Positions 27,933 to 37,688 are shown, counted from the first letter of the stretch. The stretch: DNA of 64,000 nt from Aggregatibacter kilianii (GCF_003129965.1 NZ_NRCJ01000001.1:186001-250000), one strand, 5' to 3'. Notes: generated by a model from the sequence alone, not told the origin. A program made the numbers and translations.

Positions 27933-28922
27933 TTATGCCTTGTTCTTCGCTACAAAATGCGCGCTCAATTGTTCCCATGCGGCACGATCCGCGTCGTTTT
28001 CCACAGTCGGCACCACAATACGAATATTCAAATATAAATCCCCCGCTTCTTTCGCCGGAATCCCTTTGCCTTTTAAGCGAATGCTTTTGCCGCTTTGACT
28101 GTTTGCCGGTAAGTTAATTTGCAATGTTCCGCCGATGGTAGAAACCACGGTTTTACCGCCCAGCGCCGCCTGCCATGGGAAAATATCGATGGTTTGGTAA
28201 ACGTCTTTTTTGTTTTTTACATAAAGATCAGGCTGTTCGTGAAAACGGATTTTCAAATACAAATCGCCGTTTGAACCGCCGTTAATGCCCGGCAACCCTT
28301 GTCCTGATAAGCGAATTTGTTGCCCTTCGGCAATGCCTTTCGGGATTTTCACATTCAAGGTTTTCGCTTGGTGCGTAATTCGTCCGTAGTCGTCAATGGT
28401 CGGCACGTTCAAGCTCAAAGAACGCTCCGCACCGTGATATGCCGCCGAAATATCAATACTTAATTCGGCATGTTGATCTTCCCCTTTCATCGGTCCCGTT
28501 TGTCGGCCATGTGGTTGTTGCTGTCCGCGACGACCGAAAGCGGAAAATAAATCTTCAAAATGGAAATCGCCCTGCCCGAACGGTTCGCCGTCCGCACCAC
28601 TATGAAATTCATAATGGCGGAAACCGTTGCCGTCGCCATACGCCCCTTCAAACGGGTTGCCTTGACGAGCGCCGCCGAACGGATTGCCTTGTCCTGCATG
28701 GCCAAACGGGTTGGCGAGCATTTCATCATATTCCGCCCGTTTTTGCGTATCTTTCAGGGTTTCATACGCTTCGTTCACTTCGGCGGTTTTCTGCACCGCG
28801 TCGGGATCTTTGCTCACATCGGGGTGATATTTCCGCACCAATTTACGGTACGCTTTTTTAATTGCGTCGAGATCGGCATTTTTGTCCACGCCTAATATCT
28901 CGTAATAAGTTTGTTTTGCCAT
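27933..28922 (-). CDS. cbpA: Curved-DNA-binding DnaJ-like co-chaperone CbpA
   Basis: DnaJ homologue that stimulates DnaK and can bind curved DNA. Seen: the J-domain (residues 1-70) with H33-P34-D35, a Gly/Phe region with a thrice-repeated NPF-G unit (about 71-95), no zinc-finger cysteines, and two C-terminal substrate-binding beta domains (LSIDISAAYHGAERSLSL; LKGKGIPAKEAGDLYLNI). Its 329 residues exceed E. coli CbpA (306), mainly through the longer Gly/Phe region. Leftward with cbpM; divergent from der. Confidence 0.92.
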   Translation of the reverse strand: MAKQTYYEILGVDKNADLDAIKKAYRKLVRKYHPDVSKDPDAVQKTAEVNEAYETLKDTQKRAEYDEMLANPFGHAGQGNPFGGARQGNPFEGAYGDGNGFRHYEFHSGADGEPFGQGDFHFEDLFSAFGRRGQQQPHGRQTGPMKGEDQHAELSIDISAAYHGAERSLSLNVPTIDDYGRITHQAKTLNVKIPKGIAEGQQIRLSGQGLPGINGGSNGDLYLKIRFHEQPDLYVKNKKDVYQTIDIFPWQAALGGKTVVSTIGGTLQINLPANSQSGKSIRLKGKGIPAKEAGDLYLNIRIVVPTVENDADRAAWEQLSAHFVAKNKA

Positions 28923-29131
28923 AGTTATCCTTATTTCTTTAAATGTTTAAATCGTATTATTCGGTTTGATTTACCACTAAATTCTGAACTGCTTAGGGCA
29001 ATTTGATGACTTGATCAGAGGAACAGTATAAATTTTCGTCTATTTAATATAATGCCAACCTCGAATTTTTAAAGTGATTTTTTGAAATAAATTATCACGC
29101 TGAAGCCTTGTCATTTCTCATCATGGCTAAA

Positions 29132-29143
29132 ATCCGCTATAAT
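29132..29143 (+). promoter_or_regulatory. Likely -10 element of the der promoter
   Basis: A perfect TATAAT lies at 29138-29143, about 65 bases before the der start. TTGTCA at 29108-29113 is 24 bases upstream of it, too far for a standard -35, so the -35 is unclear. The remaining 285-base cbpA-der gap shows no gene. Confidence 0.5.
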
Positions 29144-29207
29144 GCCTGCCATTTTTCAAGTGCCGATGTCAATACTCCCGTGGCACATTCATTTATAAGA
29201 GGTTTTT

Positions 29208-30749
29208 ATGACAACTCCCGTAGTTGCCTTGGTCGGTCGTCCGAATGTGGGTAAATCCACCCTATTCAATCGCCTGACCCGCACCCGCGACGCCCTTGTC
29301 GCCGATTTCCCCGGTTTAACCCGCGACCGCAAATACGGTCACGCCCACCTTGCCGGGCACGATTTTATCGTCATTGATACGGGCGGTATCGACGGCACGG
29401 AAGAAGGCGTGGAAGAAAAAATGGCGGAGCAATCACTTCTCGCCATTGAAGAAGCGGATATCGTTTTATTCTTAGTCGATGCCCGTGCAGGTCTCACTTC
29501 GGCAGATATCGGCATCGCCAATTATTTGCGCCAACGACAAAACAAAACCACTGTGGTGGTTGCCAACAAAGTGGACGGCATCGATGCCGATTCCCACTGC
29601 GCGGAATTCTATCAATTAGGCTTGGGTGACATCGCCCAAATCGCCGCCTCCCAAGGGCGCGGTATCGTCAGTCTGATGGAACAGGTGTTAAGCCCGCTGG
29701 CGGAACAACTGGCAGACGAAACGAAAGAAAGTGCGGTGGAAAATTCCGACGTTTCTTCTGACATCTCCGAATCTGCCGAATTTGACGAATGGGACGAAGA
29801 TTTCGATTTTTCCAACGAAGAAGACACCGCACTTTTAGACGAAGAACTGGCGCACGAACAAACGCCCGATAAGAAAAACATCAAAATCGCCATTGTGGGG
29901 CGCCCGAACGTGGGCAAATCCACGCTGACCAACCGTATTTTAGGCGAAGATCGCGTGGTGGTTTACGACCTGCCGGGCACCACCCGCGACAGCATTTATA
30001 TTCCGATGGAACGCGACGGGCAGGAATACACCTTAATCGACACCGCCGGCGTGCGTAAACGCGGCAAGGTGCATTTAGCGGTGGAAAAATTCTCCGTGAT
30101 CAAAACCTTGCAAGCCATTCAAGATGCCAACGTCGTGCTGTTGGTGATTGACGCGCGGGAAAACATTTCCGATCAGGATTTATCCCTGCTCGGCTTTATT
30201 TTGAACGCCGGCCGCTCTCTTGTGATTGTGGTGAATAAATGGGACGGCTTGGATTCGGACGTGAAAGATCGGGTGAAATCCGAACTGGATCGCCGTTTGG
30301 ATTTTATTGATTTCGCCCGCGTGCATTTTATTTCCGCCCTGCACGGCAGCGGTGTCGGCAATTTGTTTGACTCCGTCAAAGAAGCCTATGAATGCGCCAC
30401 GCAGAAAATGACCACCTCCATGCTCACCCGCATTCTGCAAATTGCGGTGGACGAGCACCAGCCGCCGATGATTAGCGGTCGCCGCGTGAAACTCAAATAC
30501 GCCCACCCGGGCGGCTATAACCCGCCGATTATTGTGATTCACGGCAACCAAGTGGATAAACTGCCGGATTCTTACAAGCGTTATTTATCCAATCATTTCC
30601 GCCGTAGCCTAAAAATCATCGGCTCACCGATTCGTCTGCAATTCCAAGAAGGCAACAATCCGTTTGCCGGCAGACGCAATAAACTCACGCCAAACCAATT
30701 GCGTAAACGTAAGCGTTTGATGAAGTTTATTAAAAAAGCGAAAAGATAA
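29208..30749 (+). CDS. der: Ribosome-assembly GTPase Der (EngA)
   Basis: Essential double GTPase for 50S subunit maturation. Seen: the first G domain with [14 protein letters not shown] (residues 8-21), DTGG and NKVDG; an acidic linker (about 176-218) rich in Asp, Glu and Ser; the second G domain with [19 protein letters not shown] and NKWDG; and a C-terminal KH-like domain ending in a basic tail with [19 protein letters not shown]. 513 residues, a normal length. Start: ATG at 29208 with AAGAGG upstream. Two uptake sequences fall inside or beside the linker-coding stretch. Confidence 0.96.
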   Translation: MTTPVVALVGRPNVGKSTLFNRLTRTRDALVADFPGLTRDRKYGHAHLAGHDFIVIDTGGIDGTEEGVEEKMAEQSLLAIEEADIVLFLVDARAGLTSADIGIANYLRQRQNKTTVVVANKVDGIDADSHCAEFYQLGLGDIAQIAASQGRGIVSLMEQVLSPLAEQLADETKESAVENSDVSSDISESAEFDEWDEDFDFSNEEDTALLDEELAHEQTPDKKNIKIAIVGRPNVGKSTLTNRILGEDRVVVYDLPGTTRDSIYIPMERDGQEYTLIDTAGVRKRGKVHLAVEKFSVIKTLQAIQDANVVLLVIDARENISDQDLSLLGFILNAGRSLVIVVNKWDGLDSDVKDRVKSELDRRLDFIDFARVHFISALHGSGVGNLFDSVKEAYECATQKMTTSMLTRILQIAVDEHQPPMISGRRVKLKYAHPGGYNPPIIVIHGNQVDKLPDSYKRYLSNHFRRSLKIIGSPIRLQFQEGNNPFAGRRNKLTPNQLRKRKRLMKFIKKAKR

Positions 30750-30763
30750 AAGCAAAGAAAGAT

Positions 30764-30797
30764 AAAAAAAGTGCGGTGAAAAATCACCGCACTTTTT
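30764..30797. terminator. Bidirectional uptake-sequence terminator between der and the DUF4153 gene
   Basis: AAAAAAAGTGCGGTGA (30764-30779) pairs with TCACCGCACTTTTTT (30784-30797). A-runs and T-runs on both sides make it usable by der on the plus strand and by the convergent gene ending at 30807. Confidence 0.85.
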
Positions 30798-30806
30798 TGT
30801 CATTAA

Positions 30807-32633
30807 TTATTTTGATAAAACGCCGTCAATGGATAACCGTTTGAAAGCATAGCCTTTATATTCACCCCTTTCCACATATTCAATACCAAAATCCTCAAAC
30901 AAAATCACGGTATCGTTTATCACTACATAAGGTTTACCCCCTTTCGTTAATACCTCTAATTCATTCTCAGTGTATTTCTTGTGAATATCCAAATTGTGCT
31001 GCACGAATAAATCCCGCAGATAGGCGTCAAGATTCCATATGACGTATTCTTCGCTATTTTTCTGCTGAATTTTTAACAGAAAATCAGGTGGATTATTATT
31101 ACGCAGGAAATTATCACATTCCGCATAAACATCATTTACCTCCCCCTCAAAATTAATCACCGTTTCCAGCTGAATGCGGCATGGTTCCTGCGAGTTACTG
31201 ACAAGATAACGTTCTGCCATGGCGCCATTAACCCAAAGGAATTGATTGTAACCTTGAATATTTATGGTCTGCTGTTTTCTATTCTGAATGAGAAAATAAT
31301 CCGTTAAACGATTTTTATACGCTCTACTCTCCACGGAGTCCGGCATCCATTTATAAGCGCCTTCCTCTTTCGGAATGCCATACCGCTGCTTAAATTCAGC
31401 CTCCCGTTTTTCGCCGCTATTCAACAACACGGCATAATGTAGTTCACGAAATTCGTCAATGAGCTTGGAAGATTCACCGTCTTTATTTTTTTCGACCCAT
31501 TGGTTAATGCGTTCTTCCGATAATTTGCCGTTGCTATCTAATAATTGCTGGGTTTTCACGAAATTATCAAAACGCACTAATTGATCTTGGTAAGCGATTT
31601 GCTTAGCATCAATCACAAAAACATTGCTCAATAACACCACCAACAACACGCCCGCCAGAAGACGATATTGTCTGATTTTCGGCACGAGCAAAATGAGATG
31701 CCATAATACAAGTATCACGGCGCCCATGACTAAGTACACGCGTTCCTGAGTAAAGCCGTAATGATGGATGCGAATAGAGACGGCATACCACAACATTGCC
31801 AACGGCAATAGACTCAACCACGGCAACAGACGATAGAATTTTTGCCATTTTTCTTTATCTAACAGCACTTGCACGGTATAAAGCGTAATGCCGATCATCA
31901 AATAAGGAAACGCTACATTGGCGATCATGCCTTCCGGCATTTTGCCTTGAACCAGAATCGTCACCGCATAAGCATAAATAATCAGGGTGTAAATCACCAA
32001 CGCCGGTGATAAAAACCAATTCAGCAAGATTTTAGCTAATTCATTAAAACGTACCCCGGTTAAGTTCGCGCGTTGTGACAAACTTAAATATGACAGCGGG
32101 AAAACCCACCACCACGCGGCGAGCCAAATGCGGGAATACACGTCAAAGGAATACAGACGAACATGAAATAATGCTTCAATGGCTGCCACCAATCCGCTAC
32201 CGGCTCCGCCAAATACGGAAGCCAACAACAGTGCAAACACGAGATTCAGGATTTTATGCAGAAGCTCACTCATAAAAGTGCGGTTGTTTTTTGCCGCGTT
32301 TTCACATAAGAAAATCGCTAATACGGCAAGGTTTAAAATACCGAAACGCGCACTTTGTATGAAATCGGTAAGATCAACGAATTTCGCCAGCAACACAAAA
32401 GCGATAGGAATGAAAATACTCAAGCGATAATACTTGCTTCCATGGGTCAGATTCACCAGCATAAACGCCATCAATGCCCACACCAAAAAGTCGGCATAAC
32501 GCTCCATCATTGCATGAGGATCCGACGCAAAAATCGGAATTGCGCCGCAAATCGCCACCAATAAAAGCTCAACAGGATGTCGAATCAAGGCTTGTTTTGC
32601 CAGTTGTACAAATTGTGAAAGCCATTTTTTCAT
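30807..32633 (-). CDS. DUF4153-type polytopic membrane protein
   Basis: Function unknown. Seen: an N-terminal half (residues about 15-350) with some ten hydrophobic helices, including IFASDPHAMMERYADFLVWALMAFML and SRIWLAAWWWVFPLSYLSLSQ, followed by a soluble C-terminal half of about 250 residues rich in charged residues (for example KLSEERINQWVEKNKDGESSK). The arrangement fits DUF4153 inner-membrane proteins. 608 residues. The gene lies 18 bases after sotB in the same direction, so it may be read from the udk-dcd-asmA-sotB transcript. The family name is from pattern memory and was not searched. Confidence 0.7.
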   Translation of the reverse strand: MKKWLSQFVQLAKQALIRHPVELLLVAICGAIPIFASDPHAMMERYADFLVWALMAFMLVNLTHGSKYYRLSIFIPIAFVLLAKFVDLTDFIQSARFGILNLAVLAIFLCENAAKNNRTFMSELLHKILNLVFALLLASVFGGAGSGLVAAIEALFHVRLYSFDVYSRIWLAAWWWVFPLSYLSLSQRANLTGVRFNELAKILLNWFLSPALVIYTLIIYAYAVTILVQGKMPEGMIANVAFPYLMIGITLYTVQVLLDKEKWQKFYRLLPWLSLLPLAMLWYAVSIRIHHYGFTQERVYLVMGAVILVLWHLILLVPKIRQYRLLAGVLLVVLLSNVFVIDAKQIAYQDQLVRFDNFVKTQQLLDSNGKLSEERINQWVEKNKDGESSKLIDEFRELHYAVLLNSGEKREAEFKQRYGIPKEEGAYKWMPDSVESRAYKNRLTDYFLIQNRKQQTINIQGYNQFLWVNGAMAERYLVSNSQEPCRIQLETVINFEGEVNDVYAECDNFLRNNNPPDFLLKIQQKNSEEYVIWNLDAYLRDLFVQHNLDIHKKYTENELEVLTKGGKPYVVINDTVILFEDFGIEYVERGEYKGYAFKRLSIDGVLSK

Positions 32634-32651
32634 AAAGTGTCCTTCTTTTTG

Positions 32652-33842
32652 TTAGAGAGAATTTCCGCTATTGGCTTTTCCATAGCGAAAATGAATAAAT
32701 ATAAACAACATCATCCCAACTGCCGCAAACACCGCGCCGTAGAAGCCGATATTGGCAAGCCCAATGTATTGCATAACTTGATTACCCAATAGTGCGCCAC
32801 CGCCGATGCCGATATTATACAGCCCGGAGAAAATCGCCATCGCCACATCCGTGGCATCGGGCGCCAGTTGCAACACGCGCACCTGCAAGCTCAGACCGAT
32901 ACCGGAAATGCCGATGCCCCACACGAATGCCAGCAGAAACATAGAGGTTTGGCTGTGGCTGAGTGGCAATAGCAACAACAGGGAAAGCATTAAAATAGAC
33001 ATCGCACTTAACAAAAATTTTGCCGGCGCAAAGCGGTGAAAGCGGTTAAATAACAAGCTGGCGGTAATGCCCGATAAACCGAAAATCAGCAAAATCGCCG
33101 TGGCGGTGCTGTCGCTCATTTCACCGATACGCACGATAAAAGGCTCAATGTAACTGTATGCGGTGAAATGCGCCGAAATAATAAGAATGGTCAGCACATA
33201 TAAGCCCACCAACAGCGGGCGTTTGAACAGCAACGGCACGGATTTTAACGAACCGGCATTACGGCTCGCCAAGTGCGGTAGGAAGCGATAAAGCAACACA
33301 AGCACGGCAAACGCCAAAAACGCAATAATGCCGAACGCCTCGCGCCAGCCGAAATATTGCCCGATAATCCGCCCCAGCGGCAATCCGAGCACCATTGCCA
33401 AGGCGCTCCCCATCGCCAACAATCCGATCGCCTGCGCTTTTTTATCTTTCGGCGCCACCCGTACCGCCAGAGAGGTGGTAATCGACCAGAAAATCGCATG
33501 TGTAAACGCCACGCCGATACGGGATAACAGCAGGATCCAAAAATCCCACGCCAATACCGATAAGATATGGCTGGCGACAAAGACGATAAATAAGGTGATC
33601 AACAGCTTACGCCGTTCCAATTTTGCCGTCATCAGCATAAACGGCAGCGACATCAGGGAAACAATCCAGGCATAAACGGTAATCATCAAGCCGGCTTGCT
33701 GTACGGGGATTTGGAAACTTTGCGCAATGTCGGACAACAGCGCAACAGGTAAGAATTCCGTAGTATTGAAAATAAACGCGGCAAATGCCAACAAAACGAC
33801 GCGAAAAAATTTCAGACGTCGTACAATTTTTAAAGAAACCAT
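32652..33842 (-). CDS. sotB: Sugar efflux MFS transporter SotB
   Basis: Major facilitator of the arabinose/lactose/IPTG efflux type, inner membrane. Seen: twelve hydrophobic helices and family segments AAFIFNTTEFLPVALLSDIAQSF, YAWIVSLMSLPFMLMTAKLERRKLL, RIGVAFTHAIFWSITTSLAVR, GSALAMVLGLPLGRIIGQYFGWR and APDATDVAMAIFSGLYNIGIGGGALLGNQV, which closely match E. coli SotB. 396 residues, the same as E. coli. It begins one base after the asmA-like stop region on the leftward strand, suggesting co-transcription. Confidence 0.93.
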   Translation of the reverse strand: MVSLKIVRRLKFFRVVLLAFAAFIFNTTEFLPVALLSDIAQSFQIPVQQAGLMITVYAWIVSLMSLPFMLMTAKLERRKLLITLFIVFVASHILSVLAWDFWILLLSRIGVAFTHAIFWSITTSLAVRVAPKDKKAQAIGLLAMGSALAMVLGLPLGRIIGQYFGWREAFGIIAFLAFAVLVLLYRFLPHLASRNAGSLKSVPLLFKRPLLVGLYVLTILIISAHFTAYSYIEPFIVRIGEMSDSTATAILLIFGLSGITASLLFNRFHRFAPAKFLLSAMSILMLSLLLLLPLSHSQTSMFLLAFVWGIGISGIGLSLQVRVLQLAPDATDVAMAIFSGLYNIGIGGGALLGNQVMQYIGLANIGFYGAVFAAVGMMLFIFIHFRYGKANSGNSL

Positions 33843-33843
33843 A

Positions 33844-35046
33844 TTATTGTTTTAATTTACGTCGAATCAGATCTTTGATTTTATTGCGAAAGTCTTTGTC
33901 TAATTGCACTTCATACTGTGGTGAATAGCAACTATCAAAGAAGCGAATAGGTAAAACGAACTCCGCATATTTGTCATTCATCAGTCTAAGGTTAAGGAGA
34001 ATGTTACATTGCATAGATTGTAAATCCACCCGACCATTGCCCTCGCCTAAAAGTGCGGTGGTTTTTAAGGTCATTTTTTCAATGTCAAGTTGATGTTCCT
34101 GTAAACGGAAGCGGCTAATCACCTGTTCATATTTGGTATTAATGCCATCTTTATCTTTTAACTTGATTTCATCCCAATTAATCGGTAAAAACTGCCCTGC
34201 CAGATCTAACAGGTTCAGGCCCAGTAATTCGCCGTTTCTCGCATCAAAATAAAACTGACCGTCAATAATTTTGGAATGCGCAAACTGCACGGCAATTTCC
34301 ACATCGGCGTTGCCGGTAATGGTTTTCGGGAAAGTCAGCCAAGTGAGCAGGCGCTCCATGGGATAATTTTTAGCGGAAAAACCGACCGCACTTTTTTCCG
34401 GTTCGCTTACATAATTCAAGCGTGCGGTGCAAGGTGAATCCGGCGAACAATAAGAATCAATATCGGCGGTCAGGTGTTTGGTGTATTGGGATAAGTCCAG
34501 CTCCGCTTTAATAAAGCCCAATTTCGCTTCATTCAACACAACATGATCAAAATATGTTACAAGCTTTCTTTCATCGCTACGTTGAATCCCGCCTTTGATA
34601 AAGCTGAAATGAAAAACTCTATTGTTGCCATAAAGCGGTTTTGCCAATTCAACAACAACCTGATTTTCACCGCTCAACGTAATCTTGTCGGGAGTGATGT
34701 TATCCAAGGAAAAATCAGAAAAGCGCATTTGGATGTTTGCCGAGTTTTGCGCGTTTTCAGAGAGCTTGACGTTTTGAATGTCGACTTCCTGCAATTTAAC
34801 ATCGCCGGAAAATAATGCCGACAAGGGGAACTTGCCCGTCAGTTTTGCAATACTGATTTGGTTGTGCTTAACATTTTCAAATGCAAGATAAGGCTGTGGG
34901 AAAACACCCACTTTAAATTGTCGGAAACTCGTTTCGTGTTGCGCCAATTTAGCGGTCACGACGGTTTCCAGTTTCTGAATTTGGACGTAAAAAAAGGCAA
35001 AGATCGCAACAAGCACGACCACCGCAATCATTGCGATCTTTTTCAT
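33844..35046 (-). CDS. AsmA-like periplasmic-facing protein, short form
   Basis: Membrane-anchored protein with one N-terminal helix (residues 4-22) and a long beta-rich region; the C-terminal part (GEGNGRVDLQSMQCNILLNLRLMNDKYAEFVLPIRFFDSCYSPQYEVQLDKDFRNKIKDLIRRKLKQ) resembles the AsmA C terminus. E. coli carries asmA directly after udk-dcd, the same order as here. At 400 residues it is much shorter than E. coli AsmA (about 617), yet it has an intact start and end, so it looks like a compact version rather than a broken one. AsmA proteins are linked to outer-membrane lipid or LPS homeostasis. The assignment rests mainly on position plus weak similarity. Confidence 0.68.
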   Translation of the reverse strand: MKKIAMIAVVVLVAIFAFFYVQIQKLETVVTAKLAQHETSFRQFKVGVFPQPYLAFENVKHNQISIAKLTGKFPLSALFSGDVKLQEVDIQNVKLSENAQNSANIQMRFSDFSLDNITPDKITLSGENQVVVELAKPLYGNNRVFHFSFIKGGIQRSDERKLVTYFDHVVLNEAKLGFIKAELDLSQYTKHLTADIDSYCSPDSPCTARLNYVSEPEKSAVGFSAKNYPMERLLTWLTFPKTITGNADVEIAVQFAHSKIIDGQFYFDARNGELLGLNLLDLAGQFLPINWDEIKLKDKDGINTKYEQVISRFRLQEHQLDIEKMTLKTTALLGEGNGRVDLQSMQCNILLNLRLMNDKYAEFVLPIRFFDSCYSPQYEVQLDKDFRNKIKDLIRRKLKQ

Positions 35047-35631
35047 TTATTTGTCCTCGTCAATGCGGCTGGCAACGGCATTTTGTTGGTTTTTGTATTT
35101 GGCATCTTTACGGCTGCTATAAGGGCGCGCCGCCGGGCCGCTTAACACTTCAAAGCTCAGGGCGCCGATGATCATATTCGGGCGCAGCGCAAGAGGCAAT
35201 TTGCCGGAGTTGTAAAATTCCAATACGATTTTGCCTTCCCAACCCGGATCGATACGATGGGCGGTAACGTGCACCATTAAACCCAGACGCGCCAAGGAAG
35301 AGCGACCGTCCAGCCAGCCGATAATATTCGCCGGCAGTTTGACGGATTCCAAGGTCGTGGCAAGCGCCAACACGCCGGGGTGCAAGAAAAAGGCTTCGTC
35401 GTCACCGATAATGATTTCATCGCTCATCACCGATTCCAACTGCGCCGACACTTCTTCTTTCGGCCCGCTTAAATCAATGTAAGGCGCGGAATGCTCACGA
35501 AATACGCGGAAGGAATTGCCCAGACGCACGTCAATGGTAGCGCCGTTAATTTTATCGTTAGACGGGCGTGGATTCAGGGAAATCAAACCGTCGTCCAGAT
35601 AACGTTCGATGTCGGTATCACATAATCTCAT
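35047..35631 (-). CDS. dcd: dCTP deaminase
   Basis: Deaminates dCTP to dUTP for thymidylate synthesis. Seen: [19 protein letters not shown] at the N terminus, [46 protein letters not shown] with the catalytic Glu, and the C-terminal [20 protein letters not shown] that closes over the nucleotide. 194 residues, as in E. coli. It abuts the asmA-like gene and follows udk by nine bases. Confidence 0.96.
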   Translation of the reverse strand: MRLCDTDIERYLDDGLISLNPRPSNDKINGATIDVRLGNSFRVFREHSAPYIDLSGPKEEVSAQLESVMSDEIIIGDDEAFFLHPGVLALATTLESVKLPANIIGWLDGRSSLARLGLMVHVTAHRIDPGWEGKIVLEFYNSGKLPLALRPNMIIGALSFEVLSGPAARPYSSRKDAKYKNQQNAVASRIDEDK

Positions 35632-35640
35632 GGGCAGCTC

Positions 35641-36291
35641 CTATTTTTTGCTTAACAACTGCATGATTTGCGCTTTTAACATATTAATCGCAATGCGGTT
35701 TTTGCCGCCGCGCGGAATGACAATGTCGGCGTGCTGTTTGGACGGCTCGATAAATTGCAGGAACATCGGACGCACGGTAGCGCGATATTGATCGATCACC
35801 GATTGTAGCGAACGCCCTCGTTCTTCCATGTCACGTTGTAAACGACGAATAAAGCAGATATCCAGCGGTGTATCTACGAACACCGAAATATCCGCCAATT
35901 GGCGCACACGCTCATCGGTTAATAATAAAATGCCTTCTAAAATAACAATGCGTTTCGGGGTGAAATGGGTGACGTCATCGGTGCGGGTGTGATCAACATA
36001 GCTATAAACGGGAATATCCACGGCGTTGCCGGCTTTTAACGCTTTCAAATGTTGAATAAGCAAGTCGCGATCCATGGAATTAGGATGGTCATAATTGGTT
36101 TTCACCCGCACGGACATATCCAAATGGCTTTGATCTTTGTAATAACTATCTTCCGCAATAATGCCGATTTCTTCGCAACCTAATTCATTACACAACTCTT
36201 TGTGCACGGTGGAAGCGATGGAGCTTTTACCGGAGGCGGAAGCCCCCGCAATAGCGATAATAATACAAGATGAATGTTGCGTGTCTGACAT
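35641..36291 (-). CDS. udk: Uridine kinase
   Basis: Phosphorylates uridine and cytidine in pyrimidine salvage. Seen: the P-loop [14 protein letters not shown] (residues about 13-26), [47 protein letters not shown] and [21 protein letters not shown] (lid). 216 residues (213 in E. coli). First gene of the udk-dcd-asmA group, divergent from the afu operon across a 307-base gap. Confidence 0.96.
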   Translation of the reverse strand: MSDTQHSSCIIIAIAGASASGKSSIASTVHKELCNELGCEEIGIIAEDSYYKDQSHLDMSVRVKTNYDHPNSMDRDLLIQHLKALKAGNAVDIPVYSYVDHTRTDDVTHFTPKRIVILEGILLLTDERVRQLADISVFVDTPLDICFIRRLQRDMEERGRSLQSVIDQYRATVRPMFLQFIEPSKQHADIVIPRGGKNRIAINMLKAQIMQLLSKK

Positions 36292-36475
36292 ACCGATTTC
36301 CTTCCCTTTTGACCTGTGATGCGCGGGTAAATAAATGCGCCAAATTATAAAGAAAAAAATCCTATTTTTATAGAGTGCCCGCCCATAATTCGACAGGCTT
36401 TATCGCCAATTGATAAACAAAATTTCTCCAATCAAAAGCTGAAACGATAAATTCACTCCATAAAATTATTATTTT

Positions 36476-36491
36476 TGTGAGAATTCTCACA
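36476..36491 (+). promoter_or_regulatory. CRP (cAMP receptor protein) binding site for the afu operon
   Basis: TGTGA-GAATTC-TCACA matches both consensus CRP half-sites with the correct 6-base spacer. A -10-like TAATAT at 36513-36518 would put transcription start near 36525, about 41.5 bases from the palindrome centre, the class II activation position. Seen: sequence and spacing. Inferred: activation of the afu operon when preferred sugars are scarce. Confidence 0.75.
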
Positions 36492-36537
36492 TTAATTTTT
36501 AAAAAATTTCGTTAATATTCCCAGCAACCTAAAACCA

Positions 36538-36559
36538 AATGCCAACGCAGGTTGGCATT
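36538..36559 (+). other. Leader hairpin before afuA
   Basis: AATGCCAAC and GTTGGCATT form a perfect 9-bp stem with a GCAG tetraloop, about 40 bases upstream of the first afuA start. It lies downstream of the inferred transcription start, so it would be in the 5' leader. It is not followed by a strong U-tract (AAATTTTTA only), so an mRNA-stabilising or protein-binding role is as likely as attenuation. Confidence 0.6.
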
Positions 36560-36598
36560 AAATTTTTATATCTCATGGACAATTAAGAGGTTATTCGT

Positions 36599-37639
36599 AT
36601 GAAATTAAAATCACTTTCTCTCGCCATTTCCACCGCACTTGTCGCCGGCGGATTACTTGCCTCCCAAGCGGCTACCGCCAAAGGACGCTTAGTGGTTTAT
36701 TGTAGCGCCACTAACATTTTATGTGAAACCACTACCAAAGCCTTCGGCGAAAAATATGATGTCAAAACCTCCTTTATTCGTAACGGTTCCGGCAGTACTT
36801 TCGCCAAAGTAGAAGCGGAAAAAAATAACCCGCAAGCGGACGTTTGGTTCGGCGGCACTTTTGACCCGCAAGCTCAAGCTGCCGAACTGGGGTTGGTTGA
36901 ACCATACAAATCCAAACACATTGATGAAATCGTAGAACGCTTCCGCGACCCGGCAAAAACCAAAGGTCACTACGTTTCTGCCATTTACATGGGGATTTTA
37001 GGCTTCGGTGTGAACACCGAACGTCTTGAAAAATTAGGCATTAAAGAGGTGCCGAAATGCTGGAAAGACTTAACTGATCCACGCTTAAAAGGCGAAGTCC
37101 AAGTTGCCGATCCACAAAGTGCGGGAACAGCTTACACCGCCCTTGCCACCTTCGTGCAACTTTGGGGCGAAGACAACGCCTTTGAATTCTTAAAAGCCTT
37201 ACACCCGAACGTTTCCCAATACACCAAATCCGGCGTTACCCCATCCCGTAACGCGGCGCGCGGCGAGGCGGCGGTCGGTATCGGTTTCTTACACGATTAC
37301 GCCCTTGAAAAACGCAACGGCGCTCCGTTGGAATTGGTCGTGCCGTGCGAAGGTACCGGCTATGAATTAGGCGGTGTGAGCATCTTAAAAGGCGCCCGCA
37401 ACCTCGACAACGCCAAATTATTTGTGGATTGGGCGTTATCCAAAGAAGGTCAAGAACTTGCTTGGAAACAAGGGGATTCCTTACAAATTTTAACCAACAC
37501 CACCGCAGAACAATCCCCAACCGCATTCGATCCGAACAAATTGAACCTGATCAATTATGACTTTGAAAAATATGGTGCCACCGAACAACGCAAAGCCTTA
37601 ATTGAAAAATGGGTACAAGAGGTGAAATTAGCGAAATAA
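36599..37639 (+). CDS. afuA: AfuA-type substrate-binding protein, copy 1 (hexose-phosphate/ferric family)
   Basis: Periplasmic binding protein of the AfuABC importer. Seen: signal peptide with likely cleavage after A27 (QAATA-KGR), then GRLVVYCSATNILCETTTKAFGEKY and the two-lobed fold. Subtracting 27 residues, this protein has Ser, His, Asp and Glu at mature positions 37, 205, 206 and 229. These are the residues I recall contacting glucose-6-phosphate in Actinobacillus AfuA. The paired tyrosines of true ferric-binding FbpA are not evident. The gene follows a CRP site, which also suits sugar-phosphate uptake. Many databases label this family iron transport; I favour hexose phosphate. 346 residues. 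Confidence 0.85.
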   Translation: MKLKSLSLAISTALVAGGLLASQAATAKGRLVVYCSATNILCETTTKAFGEKYDVKTSFIRNGSGSTFAKVEAEKNNPQADVWFGGTFDPQAQAAELGLVEPYKSKHIDEIVERFRDPAKTKGHYVSAIYMGILGFGVNTERLEKLGIKEVPKCWKDLTDPRLKGEVQVADPQSAGTAYTALATFVQLWGEDNAFEFLKALHPNVSQYTKSGVTPSRNAARGEAAVGIGFLHDYALEKRNGAPLELVVPCEGTGYELGGVSILKGARNLDNAKLFVDWALSKEGQELAWKQGDSLQILTNTTAEQSPTAFDPNKLNLINYDFEKYGATEQRKALIEKWVQEVKLAK

Positions 37640-37642
37640 CGC

Positions 37643-37688
37643 AAAAAGTGCGGTCGAAAATTGAATTGTTTTTTTGACCGCACTTTTA
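37643..37688 (+). terminator. Inverted uptake-sequence hairpin between the two afuA copies
   Basis: AAAAAGTGCGGTC (37643-37655) pairs with GACCGCACTTTTA (37676-37688), followed by TTTCTG. It lies just after the first afuA and before afuA2-afuB-afuC, so it could let the first binding protein be made in excess over the membrane parts. The 20-base loop makes it weaker than the other uptake-sequence terminators here. Confidence 0.6.

Larger units (their letters stand above)
36292..36598. promoter_or_regulatory. udk-afuA intergenic control region
   Basis: AT-rich 307-base gap between divergent genes. It holds a perfect CRP-type palindrome (36476-36491), a plausible afuA -10 (TAATAT at 36513-36518), a leader hairpin (36538-36559) and the afuA ribosome-binding site AAGAGG. 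A TTTTTATAGA run near 36366 may be part of the udk promoter, but no confident element was found on that side. Confidence 0.6.

Noticed and set aside
28923-29207. Small RNA or extra gene in the cbpA-der gap
   Set aside because: Only a TATAAT and AT-rich DNA are seen; no coding frame with a start signal and no terminator that would end an independent RNA.
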